From contig NZ_CP145605.1 of NCBI RefSeq assembly GCF_036884255.1, forward strand, positions 3,906,001 to 3,970,000: a stretch of DNA of 64,000 nucleotides, read 5' to 3'. The stretch comes from Paenibacillus tundrae (GTDB taxonomy: Bacteria > Bacillota > Bacilli > Paenibacillales > Paenibacillaceae). The notes beneath the pieces were generated by a model. The model did not search any database. It had not been told where the DNA came from and saw only the letters and a program-made list of their open reading frames with translations. Shown one piece after another: positions 8,634-17,270 of this stretch (position 1 is the stretch's first letter; every line of letters starts with the position of its first letter). Position numbers and translations under genes: made by a program.

Positions 8634-9920
8634 TTACGATTCGATGAAATCTTCAAGTAAATATCCGTATTTCTCATACTCACCAGTCTGCAACTCCACC
8701 TGATAAATAACATCATTCTCTTCAAATGTAGTTTCTACTACATCTCCGACTTTATATAACACCGAGGTAAGATCCCCACGTTCCGCAGGAATACGGAATC
8801 TTTTGGTTTCGCCCGTTAATTCTTCTTGGATACGTTCACGTATTTTCAGAAGATCAGCTTCGTCCAGCGCACTCACTTTGATGTGATCCTTATCCAGAGG
8901 TAACATTTCGAGTTGCTCAGGTGTACATGCATCTTTTTTATTGTAGAGAACCAATTGAGGCTTGTCCCCTGAACCAAGCTGTTGTAAGATATCAGCTACT
9001 GTTCTCATCTGATCATCACGCATTGCCGAGGAAGCATCTACAACGTGAAGAATGAGATCTGCTTCATTCACCTCTTCCAACGTTGCACGGAATGCTGCAA
9101 TCAGATCATGCGGAAGGTTTTGAATAAATCCAACAGTATCGGTAAGTACAATCTCTTTGCCGCTCGGCAGTTCCATTGTGCGAGATGTTGGATCTAGGGT
9201 AGCAAACAATTGATCTTGAATATATACATCAGCTGAAGTTAGTTGTTTAAGCAACGTAGATTTCCCCGCATTGGTATAGCCAACAAGAGCAACCTGCACG
9301 ATACCTGTCTTCTTACGGCGCTCACGGTGCAATTTACGGTGCCTTGTTACTTCCTCCAGATGACGTTTGAGATCATCTATACGACCACGAATATGACGGC
9401 GATCCGTCTCGAGCTTGCTCTCCCCTGGTCCCCGTGTCCCGATTCCACCGCCAAGCCGTGATAAGTTTTTACCGTGACCCGATAAGCGAGGTAACAGATA
9501 ACTTAACTGAGCCAATTCAACTTGAATGATACCTTCCCGTGTATTAGCACGTTGAGCGAATATGTCTAGAATCAATTGTGTACGGTCAATAATTTTGAGA
9601 TCCAACGCTTCTTCCAGATTACGAACCTGAGCCCCAGACAACTCCTGGTCAAAAATTGCCGTGGTAGCTCCCAGCTCCTCTGCTGCTGCACGAAGCTCTT
9701 CAACTTTCCCTTTACCGATGAACCACTTTGTATCCCGCGTCTCCCGATTTTGAGAGAGCACACTTAATACTTCTACTCCAGCTGTCTCAGCGAGCTTTAC
9801 AAGCTCTTCCAAGGAATACTCTGGATTAATTCCAGATCGTTTAACTTCATCCGTAATCAAACTAACCAATATAGCGCGGTCTTTTTTAACTTGATCTGTA
9901 TCATGTGTTCCACTTGTCAT
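8634..9920 (-). CDS. hflX: Ribosome-associated GTPase HflX
   Basis: A 428-aa HflX. It has an N-terminal HflX domain (about 20-190, with the glycine-rich SRLGGGIGTRGPGESKLE region in outline), a coiled linker, then a TRAFAC GTPase domain: G1 GYTNAGKST, G3 DTVGF, G4 NKKD. HflX binds the 50S subunit and rescues stalled or hibernating ribosomes, especially under heat stress. AAGGAG precedes ATG 9920 by about 12 nt. It lies between spoVK and ynbB as in Bacillus (ynbA locus). Confidence 0.95.
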   Translation of the reverse strand: MTSGTHDTDQVKKDRAILVSLITDEVKRSGINPEYSLEELVKLAETAGVEVLSVLSQNRETRDTKWFIGKGKVEELRAAAEELGATTAIFDQELSGAQVRNLEEALDLKIIDRTQLILDIFAQRANTREGIIQVELAQLSYLLPRLSGHGKNLSRLGGGIGTRGPGESKLETDRRHIRGRIDDLKRHLEEVTRHRKLHRERRKKTGIVQVALVGYTNAGKSTLLKQLTSADVYIQDQLFATLDPTSRTMELPSGKEIVLTDTVGFIQNLPHDLIAAFRATLEEVNEADLILHVVDASSAMRDDQMRTVADILQQLGSGDKPQLVLYNKKDACTPEQLEMLPLDKDHIKVSALDEADLLKIRERIQEELTGETKRFRIPAERGDLTSVLYKVGDVVETTFEENDVIYQVELQTGEYEKYGYLLEDFIES

Positions 9921-9989
9921 TAGTCAACTCACTCCTTATATCCACATCAACTCGTCCCATTTTCACAGAACGTTTTGGTATCGCATACT

Positions 9990-10017
9990 TTAAGCCGAAC
10001 CGGTTAAACCGGCCGGC
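9990..10017. terminator. GC-rich hairpin between spoVK and hflX
   Basis: On the minus strand AGCCGGCCGGTT and its imperfect complement AACCGGTTCGGCT form a 12-13 bp stem. It lies 60 bp past the spoVK stop. There is no clear T run, so it could be a weak terminator or an RNA-processing hairpin. Confidence 0.4.
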
Positions 10018-10075
10018 TGATCCAAAATTATATTATCGCTTACTTTAGCAGAAACTTCAAATATTCCAGTCAGCA

Positions 10076-11050
10076 TTATTGGAAAATAATATGATTGTTC
10101 AGGCTCGTTTCCATCGTTTTGGAGGAGATATCTCTCGCTAATAGATCCATCAGATTTTGTTTGGAAATGTTACCTGGCCTGCCCATGAGTCTGACCGCTT
10201 GATGCCTAATTGCCTTTTCAATCACATTCCTAACATATCTGGCATTGCTAAAATGATTACGAATGTCTTTTTCGTATTGAATCAGTTCTTTTAATTTGAT
10301 CATGGCATCAGACGTAATATTGTAGTCCTTCTCCGTGGCCATCTTCATCGCAATCAGCATCAATTCATCTGTAGAATAATCATCAAAGCTAATTTGTATA
10401 GGGAATCTTGAAGGCAGACCTGTGTTAATCTCTAAAAAATCCCCCATTTCATTCGGATACCCCGCAAGAATAATAATTAGATCCTCACTTTTATCTTCCA
10501 TCACCTTAACAAGACAATCAATGGCTTCTTTTCCAAAATCCTTCTCCCCACCACGGGCAAGACTGTATGCCTCATCTATAAATAAAATGCCACCCATCGC
10601 TTTTTTGACTAATTCTCTTGTTTTTAATGCAGTATGCCCAATATATTCACCGACTAAATCTGCTCGTTCCACCTCAACAAGATGCCCTTTACTTAAGACG
10701 CCCATCCGATTCAACATCTTAGAAATAATTCGCGCAACTGTAGTTTTACCCGTTCCTGGATTGCCTTTAAAAATCATATGATAAACCTGCTTGCTGCTTT
10801 TTAGTCCTTGCTCATCTCGAAATTTCTTCACCTGAATCAGCGCGTAGATTTCGTATATCAGATCTTTTACTTTTTCTAACCCAATCATTTCTCGCATATC
10901 ACGAAATATATCTGCTGCCGATTCATAATGATTACTGATTAATGCCATGTCTTCCGCTTGCTCGGATGTGATCTCTAAGAGATCCTGGCTTTTGAAAACA
11001 ATATTAATGCGAGAATCGTTTACAGTTATTTTTCTGGCGCTCTCGTCCAC
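10076..11050 (-). CDS. spoVK: Stage V sporulation protein K, AAA ATPase
   Basis: A ~324-aa AAA+ ATPase of the CbbX/SpoVK type. It shows Walker A GNPGTGKTTVAR, Walker B GGILFIDEAYSLARGG, the diagnostic GHLVEVERADLVGEYIGHTA stretch near-identical to Bacillus SpoVK, and a sensor arginine region RFPIQISFDDYS. In B. subtilis SpoVK is made in the mother cell and is needed for spore maturation. GTG 11050 is preferred because GAGGTG lies 6 nt upstream; GTG 11059 would overlap that site. The N-terminal 50 residues differ from Bacillus, as is common. Confidence 0.92.
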   Translation of the reverse strand: MDESARKITVNDSRINIVFKSQDLLEITSEQAEDMALISNHYESAADIFRDMREMIGLEKVKDLIYEIYALIQVKKFRDEQGLKSSKQVYHMIFKGNPGTGKTTVARIISKMLNRMGVLSKGHLVEVERADLVGEYIGHTALKTRELVKKAMGGILFIDEAYSLARGGEKDFGKEAIDCLVKVMEDKSEDLIIILAGYPNEMGDFLEINTGLPSRFPIQISFDDYSTDELMLIAMKMATEKDYNITSDAMIKLKELIQYEKDIRNHFSNARYVRNVIEKAIRHQAVRLMGRPGNISKQNLMDLLARDISSKTMETSLNNHIIFQ

Positions 11051-11167
11051 AGTAATCACCTCGTTAAGACAGTATATGCGATTACTCGATTACCTCATGC
11101 AACCAATTCCAAGTTATCTGACGGAAGATTGTACGCTTATTTTCATTTTTCAAAAGCATACGAAAGA

Positions 11168-11197
11168 GGCATGGCTTCATTAAAATGAAACCACGCC
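11168..11197. terminator. Hairpin between DUF402 gene and spoVK
   Basis: GGCATGGCTTCATT / AATGAAACCACGCC, a 13-14 bp stem with G-U pairs and a tiny loop. On the minus strand it is followed by TCTTTCGT and lies 34 bp past the DUF402 stop codon. Confidence 0.6.
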
Positions 11198-11230
11198 CTG
11201 ATCTTTCATAGTATAAACTATTGTAAAACA

Positions 11231-11794
11231 TTAAATCTGAACGTTCTTTTTGAACTCTCCACTTTCGAACAACGTTTGTCGGTGCTTCAATGACAATTGA
11301 AAATACGGAAATACATGCGCATCGATTGCGTGCAGCAGTTCCTTAGCTGTCTTGTTTGCCAAGTCGTAGTCTCCGGTTGTAATGTGCTTGCGAGACAATG
11401 CATCTTCAAGCTCATCCTCGTCCAGCAGAAACACCTCTCCATCTTTTAACACGACAACATCCAAGTAAAGATCATCAAACCATGGAACCCCTTGATCCGT
11501 TATGCCTTGACTGCGGCACGTGTCAATATACCATTCTACGATACGCTCCTGATCATCAAACATTGCTGTGACGACAAAATGCTCTCCTTTGGGATAATAC
11601 TGTAACCAAGAGTAACCTTTGTCTGCGATACAGAATGTGCTTCCCCCATAGGTTTTCCATAGAGGTTCTTTCAGATCCTGTATCGTATACAATGTGATGT
11701 ATCCAGTAAATATTTTGGATTGAACAAACCGGCATGTAAATTGTCGGTTCGTAATCCGGCGCCAGTTTGCGCGATCCCCGAATTTCCGTTTCAT
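11231..11794 (-). CDS. DUF402 family nucleoside tri-/diphosphate phosphatase-like protein
   Basis: A 187-aa DUF402 protein of the FomD-like barrel fold. Staphylococcal Ntdp, of this family, hydrolyses nucleoside tri- and diphosphates with a divalent metal; the acidic cluster VPWFDDLYLDVVVL and the LLDEDELEDA segment fit the metal-binding part. The frame continues 20 codons upstream, but AGAGGGG just before ATG 11794 and the typical MKRKFGDRANW start favour the shorter form. Enzyme activity is inferred from the family only. It stands alone between two terminators. Confidence 0.85.
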   Translation of the reverse strand: MKRKFGDRANWRRITNRQFTCRFVQSKIFTGYITLYTIQDLKEPLWKTYGGSTFCIADKGYSWLQYYPKGEHFVVTAMFDDQERIVEWYIDTCRSQGITDQGVPWFDDLYLDVVVLKDGEVFLLDEDELEDALSRKHITTGDYDLANKTAKELLHAIDAHVFPYFQLSLKHRQTLFESGEFKKNVQI

Positions 11795-12010
11795 ACGAAC
11801 CCCTCTTTGCCGACCACAGGTCATGACCTGCTCTATTATTGGTGAACAATGCATACGCCCCTTTACCGAACTTCGAGCAACCAGCTCTTATTCGGCTTTG
11901 CGCAGGCGTATTACGAATAGTTACAGCTTACCATATTTGAGTTATACACTCAAAATTAAGCTTTCACCCATCTCAATCGTTACCTTTCATTTGAAAAAAA
12001 TCCAAAAAAA

Positions 12011-12049
12011 AAGAACCTACCTCCCGAGTTGATCGGGAAGTAGGTTCTT
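12011..12049. terminator. Terminator of the penicillin-binding protein gene
   Basis: AAGAACCTAC(c)TCCCG / CGGGA(a)GTAGGTTCTT, about 15 bp with one mismatch, followed on the minus strand by nine T. Confidence 0.9.
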
Positions 12050-12080
12050 ATGCATCAAAGATTGGAATCAGCGTAACGAA

Positions 12081-14771
12081 CTATCCATCAGTTCCTGATT
12101 GAGTACTAGCTGGCGCATCAGGCTGTTGGTTTGTACCGTCACTACCAGGATCAGGGCTCACTACTTCCCCTGGCGTCGTAACGGTTCCACCTGTAGAATC
12201 ATCACCAGTGTTACCAGGGTCAGTTGTGCCTTGATCCGGAGGAGTACCTCCATCTCCTGGTTGACCGCCGCCTTGATCCGATCCACCATTTCCATTTCCA
12301 TTGCCATTATTGCCGTTATTACCGTTGTTACCATTTCCATTGTTTCCATTGTTTCCGTTGTTACCATTCTGATTACCGTTACCATTGTTGTCCCCAGGAT
12401 TGCCGTTACCATTTGATCCATCATCCGGATTATCTACTCCCGGTTGCTCTGTGCCTGGATCCAATCCTGGATCCGGATCTGGCTCAGTTTCATCTGGTAT
12501 CGCTTCCTGCGCTTCAATCATGAGAGAAATGGTATTGGTAGGTGCAGTTTCAACACCAGTAGCCAAATCATATGCAGTCACATAGTACTCGTAGGTTAGT
12601 CCCGGAAGAGCACTTAGATCCTGCGTACTGGTTGCTCCAATAGAATCAATAAGATGTGTAAACTGTGCTTCAGATGTTTCCTTCCGGTAGATCCGGTACT
12701 GTGTATTCGAATCACCTGTTCCTGTCCAGTTGAGTGATACAATTTGCGATGTAGGATCATACGATCCGCTCAAACCACTCACCGACAGTTGCGGTTGTTC
12801 CGGTTCTGGCTCCGGAATAGGTGTCTGACCGCCTTCCGGCGCCTTGAACTCCTTCACCGGTACACCTTTTAACGCATCGCTCATAACTTTAGCGAAGAAA
12901 GCAGCTGAAAGTTTACTACTGTTCTTAAGCATGTGCGTCGCATCAGGGTTGTCATAACCCATCCACACGGCGGCTGTCCATTCTGGCGTATATCCAACAA
13001 ACCATACGTCACGGTTCGCACTATTGCCGGCGATTCCACTTTGAACAGTCCCTGTTTTACCCGCCACCGGTCGATCTAAGCGTGCAGAACGTCCAGTACC
13101 ATCATTAACTACATTTTGCAGCATTTGAGTTAATTGATACGCATTCTGTTCACTCATAACACGAGTTGTGTCTGATTTATCATGCTTATAGATCGGTTTA
13201 TCCGTGCTGTCTACGACCTCTTTAATTGAATAAGCCTGTTGGTACTCACCCAGATTCGCAAAGGCGCTATATGCCTGAGCCATTTCCAGTGTATTCGTAC
13301 CTTTGCTCAGACCACCTAGTGCGATCGCAAGGTTCTTATCCTCATCTGCCATTTGAATACCAACACTTTTGGCAAAGTTTATACCCGTGTTCACGCCGAT
13401 TTTGTCCAATAACCATACAGCCGGAATATTCTCTGATTTAGTAATTGCATCAGTCATACTAATCGTCGATGAATATCCATGCAGGTTATTCGGACAGTAA
13501 TTACCGAAACATTGCTTCGCATTACTTAGAGCAGAGTTAGCATTGTAATCGCCTGTCTCAAGCGCTGGTGCATATGAAACGATCGGTTTAAAAGCTGAAC
13601 CCGGCTGCCTGCGGCTCTGTGTTACCCGGCTATACCCTTTAGTTTGATAGTCACGTCCACCCAGAAGTGCAACGAGACTGCCATTTTCATGGTTCATAAT
13701 AACCATTGAGCCTTGAACCTTCTGATCGTCTTTACTTTCTTCAAACAAGCTATCATCTGCAAAGGCTGCTTCCATTGCGGTTTGAGCCTGAGCATCCATC
13801 GTTGTGTAAATTTTGTATCCACCAATATTGAGATCATCTTCTGTTTTGCCAGTTACTCGCTCTGCTTCACGAAGAACATAGTCGATGAATGGCTGATACT
13901 TCTTCTCTTTCTCTGGTGGTGTATAGTCGTAATCAACAGCCTTCGCTTTGTCCATCTCAGCTTTACTAATGTAACCTTGCTCATACATGAGTTGCAGAAC
14001 AACAGCACGACGTGCTTTGGAATCATTAGGATTACTCAGTGGATTGTAAGCTGATGGCCCTTTAGGCATGGCAGCCAACGTTGCAATTTGCCACAATTCT
14101 AATTCATTCAAATCTTTTTTACCAAAATAAAATTCTGACGCTGCTTTGATGCCATAACGCTGATGACCGAAGAAAATTCGGTTCAGATACATCGTTAAAA
14201 TTTCGTCTTTTGTATATTTGCGCTCTAGCGCCATTGCGATGGATACTTCCGTTGCTTTACGGAAGAATGTTTTGTCTCGCGACAAAAACATATTTTTGGC
14301 CAATTGTTGAGTTAATGTACTACCACCCTCAACCATTGAACGAGCCATGACGTCTTTTACCGCGGCACGTCCGATTGACCAGATATCTACACCCTGATGC
14401 TCATAGAAACGTTTATCCTCTGTCGCAACAAAGGCTTCTTTCAATAATTTCGGAATAGCATCACTATCCACCGGTTCTAATTTCTTGATGGACAATTCAC
14501 CCATTAGTTGACCATTGCGGTCATACACCTTGGACGTTTCATTAATCGTAGTTTTGTCCATATTGGCGTCGAGCAGCTTCTGCCCACTCACCATAATAAA
14601 CAAATACCCACCTAGTGCACAGAAAATGGCGATTGCCATTGTGAAAAACAGTGTCCATCCAACGCGTTTACCCGTAATTTTTTTCTTTTTAGAGGTCTTT
14701 GGTTTCGCTTTTTTGGTTGACTTATTATTGCTATTGCGATTATTAGACCTCGACAACGGATCGTTTGGCAT
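12081..14771 (-). CDS. Class A penicillin-binding protein (PBP1-like) with fibronectin III domain and Asn/Gly-rich tail
   Basis: An 896-aa bifunctional peptidoglycan synthase anchored by one membrane segment (about 38-62) after a basic cytoplasmic start. The glycosyltransferase-51 domain (about 80-260) has Glu118 in TEDKRFYEHQG and EGGSTLTQQLAKN. The transpeptidase domain (about 340-640) has Ser392-x-x-Lys395 (GSAFKPI), SEN (446-448) and KTG (572-574). A fibronectin type III domain (about 675-765) and a low-complexity tail follow; the tail has many NGN/NGG repeats and then an acidic, Pro/Gly-rich end. AGGAGG precedes ATG 14771. The tail (DNA about 12270-12430) is made of near-identical short repeats. 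Confidence 0.95.
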   Translation of the reverse strand: MPNDPLSRSNNRNSNNKSTKKAKPKTSKKKKITGKRVGWTLFFTMAIAIFCALGGYLFIMVSGQKLLDANMDKTTINETSKVYDRNGQLMGELSIKKLEPVDSDAIPKLLKEAFVATEDKRFYEHQGVDIWSIGRAAVKDVMARSMVEGGSTLTQQLAKNMFLSRDKTFFRKATEVSIAMALERKYTKDEILTMYLNRIFFGHQRYGIKAASEFYFGKKDLNELELWQIATLAAMPKGPSAYNPLSNPNDSKARRAVVLQLMYEQGYISKAEMDKAKAVDYDYTPPEKEKKYQPFIDYVLREAERVTGKTEDDLNIGGYKIYTTMDAQAQTAMEAAFADDSLFEESKDDQKVQGSMVIMNHENGSLVALLGGRDYQTKGYSRVTQSRRQPGSAFKPIVSYAPALETGDYNANSALSNAKQCFGNYCPNNLHGYSSTISMTDAITKSENIPAVWLLDKIGVNTGINFAKSVGIQMADEDKNLAIALGGLSKGTNTLEMAQAYSAFANLGEYQQAYSIKEVVDSTDKPIYKHDKSDTTRVMSEQNAYQLTQMLQNVVNDGTGRSARLDRPVAGKTGTVQSGIAGNSANRDVWFVGYTPEWTAAVWMGYDNPDATHMLKNSSKLSAAFFAKVMSDALKGVPVKEFKAPEGGQTPIPEPEPEQPQLSVSGLSGSYDPTSQIVSLNWTGTGDSNTQYRIYRKETSEAQFTHLIDSIGATSTQDLSALPGLTYEYYVTAYDLATGVETAPTNTISLMIEAQEAIPDETEPDPDPGLDPGTEQPGVDNPDDGSNGNGNPGDNNGNGNQNGNNGNNGNNGNGNNGNNGNNGNGNGNGGSDQGGGQPGDGGTPPDQGTTDPGNTGDDSTGGTVTTPGEVVSPDPGSDGTNQQPDAPASTQSGTDG

Positions 14772-14938
14772 GTTACCTCCTGACTCCCTTTCGGTTGCGT
14801 AATTTCTATTCGTCTGTTGGCTAAGCTTATATTAAACTTATTTTGCCCGGAATGAAAAGAACAACCCTTATTCAGGTTGCTCTGCTTCAATTCCTATACA
14901 TGTAGACGAAATGGTTGATAAAAAGGTTTCGTAATTTT

Positions 14939-15181
14939 TTAAGCTTCGCCGTTGTTGTCTTGCTGCATCAGCGATACGCTGCGTTGCGGCGTGAACGTGG
15001 AGATGGCGTGCTTGTAGACCATTTGCTGGCGTCCGTCGCTGTCAATGACGATCGTAAAATTGTCAAATGCCTTGATCGTTCCGCGGATTTGGAAGCCGTT
15101 GGTCAGATAGACCGTAGCAGGAATGTTTTCTTTCCGCAGTTGGTTCAAGAACGTATCTTGGATGTTGATGGACTTGTTCAT
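14939..15181 (-). CDS. hfq: RNA chaperone Hfq
   Basis: An 80-aa Hfq. The Sm1 motif is visible in [20 protein letters not shown] (residues about 24-43) and the Sm2 motif in MVYKHAIST (about 54-62). It forms a hexameric ring that binds small RNAs and mRNAs. ATG 15181 is chosen because GGGGGT lies about 7 nt upstream. It is downstream of miaA, as in most bacteria, but 355 bp away and behind a terminator, so it probably has its own promoter; a TATAAT at 15260-15255 on the minus strand is a candidate -10 without a good -35. Confidence 0.95.
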   Translation of the reverse strand: MNKSINIQDTFLNQLRKENIPATVYLTNGFQIRGTIKAFDNFTIVIDSDGRQQMVYKHAISTFTPQRSVSLMQQDNNGEA

Positions 15182-15536
15182 TAGCCGTACCCCCATTGGT
15201 TCATTTGAATTCGTGATTAAGTAATATTCAATATCGCTGAGTAGCTTTCGTGCTATTATATCATGAACAGTTTCATATAATCCACAAAAACCCCTTGTCT
15301 GCTATTTTGCACCTTGTTACAAGCAAATTAATAACTAGAAGACTTATCCATTATACACCGCTCACCAGTTTTGCAAAAGAGGGACAAATCCTCCGTTTGT
15401 TAACGCTTTTCTTCTCGATCCCTCTGTTCTTCTCTCGAATGGGTTGCATGCTGATTCTGCGAAAATAATAAACCTCCCTCTTTTTATTCAAAAGAGAGAG
15501 GTTCAAAAGTTGTAACACTGAGTATTCCGTTATAAA
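15182..15536. other. miaA-hfq intergenic stretch
   Basis: Holds the miaA terminator (15471-15503), a candidate hfq -10 (15260-15255) and the hfq ribosome site. No gene is visible. Confidence 0.6.
15471..15503 (-). terminator. miaA terminator
   Basis: AACCTC(c)CTCTTTT / AAAGAG(a)GAGGTT, a long stem with one mismatch, 34 bp past the miaA stop; T-rich sequence follows on the minus strand. Confidence 0.75.
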
Positions 15537-16487
15537 TCAACTAAATCTCTGCTTAATTAATCCAGACACTTGCTCAAGATTACCTGCAAAATGTTCAGTA
15601 TCTGTCACATCGACCCACTCGATATCTTTCATGTGACGGAACCAGGACAATTGACGTTTAGCGAATCGACGTGTGTCCCTTTTCAACCATTCCACCGCTG
15701 CTTCCCAGTTCACTTCCCCTTGCAGATATGCAGCAATTTCCTTATAACCAAGCCCTTGCATGGAAATATGCCCTCTGGCAACACCACGATCTAACAAGGA
15801 TTTCACTTCATCGACTAAGCCCTGCTCGATCATCAGGTCGATTCGTTCCTCCACACGGCTGTACAGCTTCGCACGATCCATCGTGAGTCCAATGATGCTT
15901 AGGTCGTATGGAGACTCTTTCTTTTGAGCTGCAAGTTGATCTGACCATTTCTCACCCGTTAAATGATGGATTTCCAACGCCCGCACGATTCTTCGCTGGT
16001 CATTTATGTGCAAACGATCTGCACTCACAGGATCGACTGCTCTTAGTTTATCGTGAAGCGCCTGAGCTCCATGTTGCTCCGCATAACGAAATTGCTCTTC
16101 GCGAAACGCTTCGTCGGAGCCGCTATCCGAGAACTGAAAACCATAACATACCGATTCCACATATAGCCCGGTTCCGCCTACAATGAACGGAAGTTTACCA
16201 CGTTCTTGAATTTCTCCAATTAAACGTGTAGCGCTCTCCTGAAACTCCGCCACGGAGTACGGATATTCCGGTTCATGTATATCAATCAAATGATGAGGGA
16301 TACCCTCCATCTCATCTCGTGTAATTTTAGCCGTGCCAATATCCATTTCGCGATATACCTGCATGGAATCTCCCGAAATAATCTCACAATGAAACGCTTT
16401 GGCAAGCTCAATGCTCATTCTTGTTTTGCCTACTGCTGTTGGTCCAACCAATACAAGCAATTTCGGCTTAGTTTCCACTTTCAACAT
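15537..16487 (-). CDS. miaA: tRNA dimethylallyltransferase MiaA
   Basis: A 316-aa MiaA, which adds a dimethylallyl group to A37 of tRNAs reading codons that begin with U. It has a P-loop GPTAVGKT (15-22), the substrate motif ISGDSMQVYREMDIGTAK in outline (about 38-54), and the FIVGGTGLYVES segment. The C-terminal RFAKRQLSWFR is typical. Its start overlaps the end of the upstream methyltransferase gene by 20 bp, so the two are probably co-translated. Length is normal. Confidence 0.96.
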   Translation of the reverse strand: MLKVETKPKLLVLVGPTAVGKTRMSIELAKAFHCEIISGDSMQVYREMDIGTAKITRDEMEGIPHHLIDIHEPEYPYSVAEFQESATRLIGEIQERGKLPFIVGGTGLYVESVCYGFQFSDSGSDEAFREEQFRYAEQHGAQALHDKLRAVDPVSADRLHINDQRRIVRALEIHHLTGEKWSDQLAAQKKESPYDLSIIGLTMDRAKLYSRVEERIDLMIEQGLVDEVKSLLDRGVARGHISMQGLGYKEIAAYLQGEVNWEAAVEWLKRDTRRFAKRQLSWFRHMKDIEWVDVTDTEHFAGNLEQVSGLIKQRFS

Positions 16488-17253
16488 TAATCACTCCGTA
16501 CAGTGTTTTTGCATTCGCTCGATCCAGCACCTCGAATCCAAGCCTCGTAAACTCCACGCTGCCGCGCTTTTCCTTCATAACGATCCGCTTACGTGCCACT
16601 CGCTTCGCTTCAACAATACTCTCTTCCGCTAAAGCATTTGCGTTTGCATACTCTCGAAGAGGCTGGATGGCACTGGAGTCCATCATTGGCTCACGAAACA
16701 TCGGATCAAAGTAAATCGTATCACAGCTTCGGTCAGGCAGTGACCGCAGTAAATCCAGATGATTGGCATGATGGAGCTCAATACGTCTGAATGCTTCATC
16801 TACTGCAGGCTGGTTACTCTCATAATGAGACATCCCTTCCACTAACAATGCGTAAAGGGCTGGTGAGCTTTCGCATGCAATCACACGTCCACTTTTGCCA
16901 GCAGCAACAGAGAAAACCATCGCATCCGTACCTAAGCCTGCTGTGCAGTCTAGGATGGTATCTCCTTCACATACTAAACCAGCGTCTAGCATAGGATCAG
17001 GCTCTCCTCTAAGCACACGCTTCGCACGAACAAACCCCATACTTGGATGAAATTCCAGTTGGGGTGCGTCCTTGCGAAATAAACGCGCTCTACCTTTCAA
17101 TACAACAAGAATCTCATTGACTCCGTACCGTTCTAGCATTCTTGTCAACGATGTTCTGTTGCGTGGCACGTAAGTTCCGCCTGTTGATTGTGCAAGCTTT
17201 CGTGCCCGTTCCACGAGAGAAGTGGCCTCCGTGTCACCGGTTGTAATATACAT
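16468..17253 (-). CDS. RsmJ-like class I SAM-dependent methyltransferase
   Basis: A 261-aa methyltransferase. The SAM-binding loop is DCTAGLGTDAM, and the acceptor-site motif TIYFDPMFREP has the DPMF signature of RsmJ, the enzyme that methylates G1516 of 16S rRNA in E. coli. Firmicute homologues with this layout are not well characterised, so the target here is uncertain. An N-terminal ~80-residue segment precedes the catalytic core. AGGAGG lies 6 nt before ATG 17253. It sits tightly between mutL and miaA in a translation-and-repair cluster. Confidence 0.75.
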   Translation of the reverse strand: MYITTGDTEATSLVERARKLAQSTGGTYVPRNRTSLTRMLERYGVNEILVVLKGRARLFRKDAPQLEFHPSMGFVRAKRVLRGEPDPMLDAGLVCEGDTILDCTAGLGTDAMVFSVAAGKSGRVIACESSPALYALLVEGMSHYESNQPAVDEAFRRIELHHANHLDLLRSLPDRSCDTIYFDPMFREPMMDSSAIQPLREYANANALAEESIVEAKRVARKRIVMKEKRGSVEFTRLGFEVLDRANAKTLYGVINVESGN

Positions 17254-17270
17254 AACTTCCTCCTAAATGA

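Noticed and set aside
9994..10013. Palindromic ACCGGT/GGCCGG cluster as an operator
   Set aside because: Better explained as a hairpin after spoVK; no regulator with such a site is known here.
12290..12410. Short regular repeats resembling a CRISPR array
   Set aside because: The repeats are in frame, contiguous and encode NGN units of the penicillin-binding protein; there are no spacers or cas genes.
12099..12523. Long plus-strand reading frames rich in Ile/Ser/His opposite the penicillin-binding protein gene
   Set aside because: They are the complement of the Asn/Gly repeat tail; low-complexity DNA keeps several frames open. No ribosome sites.
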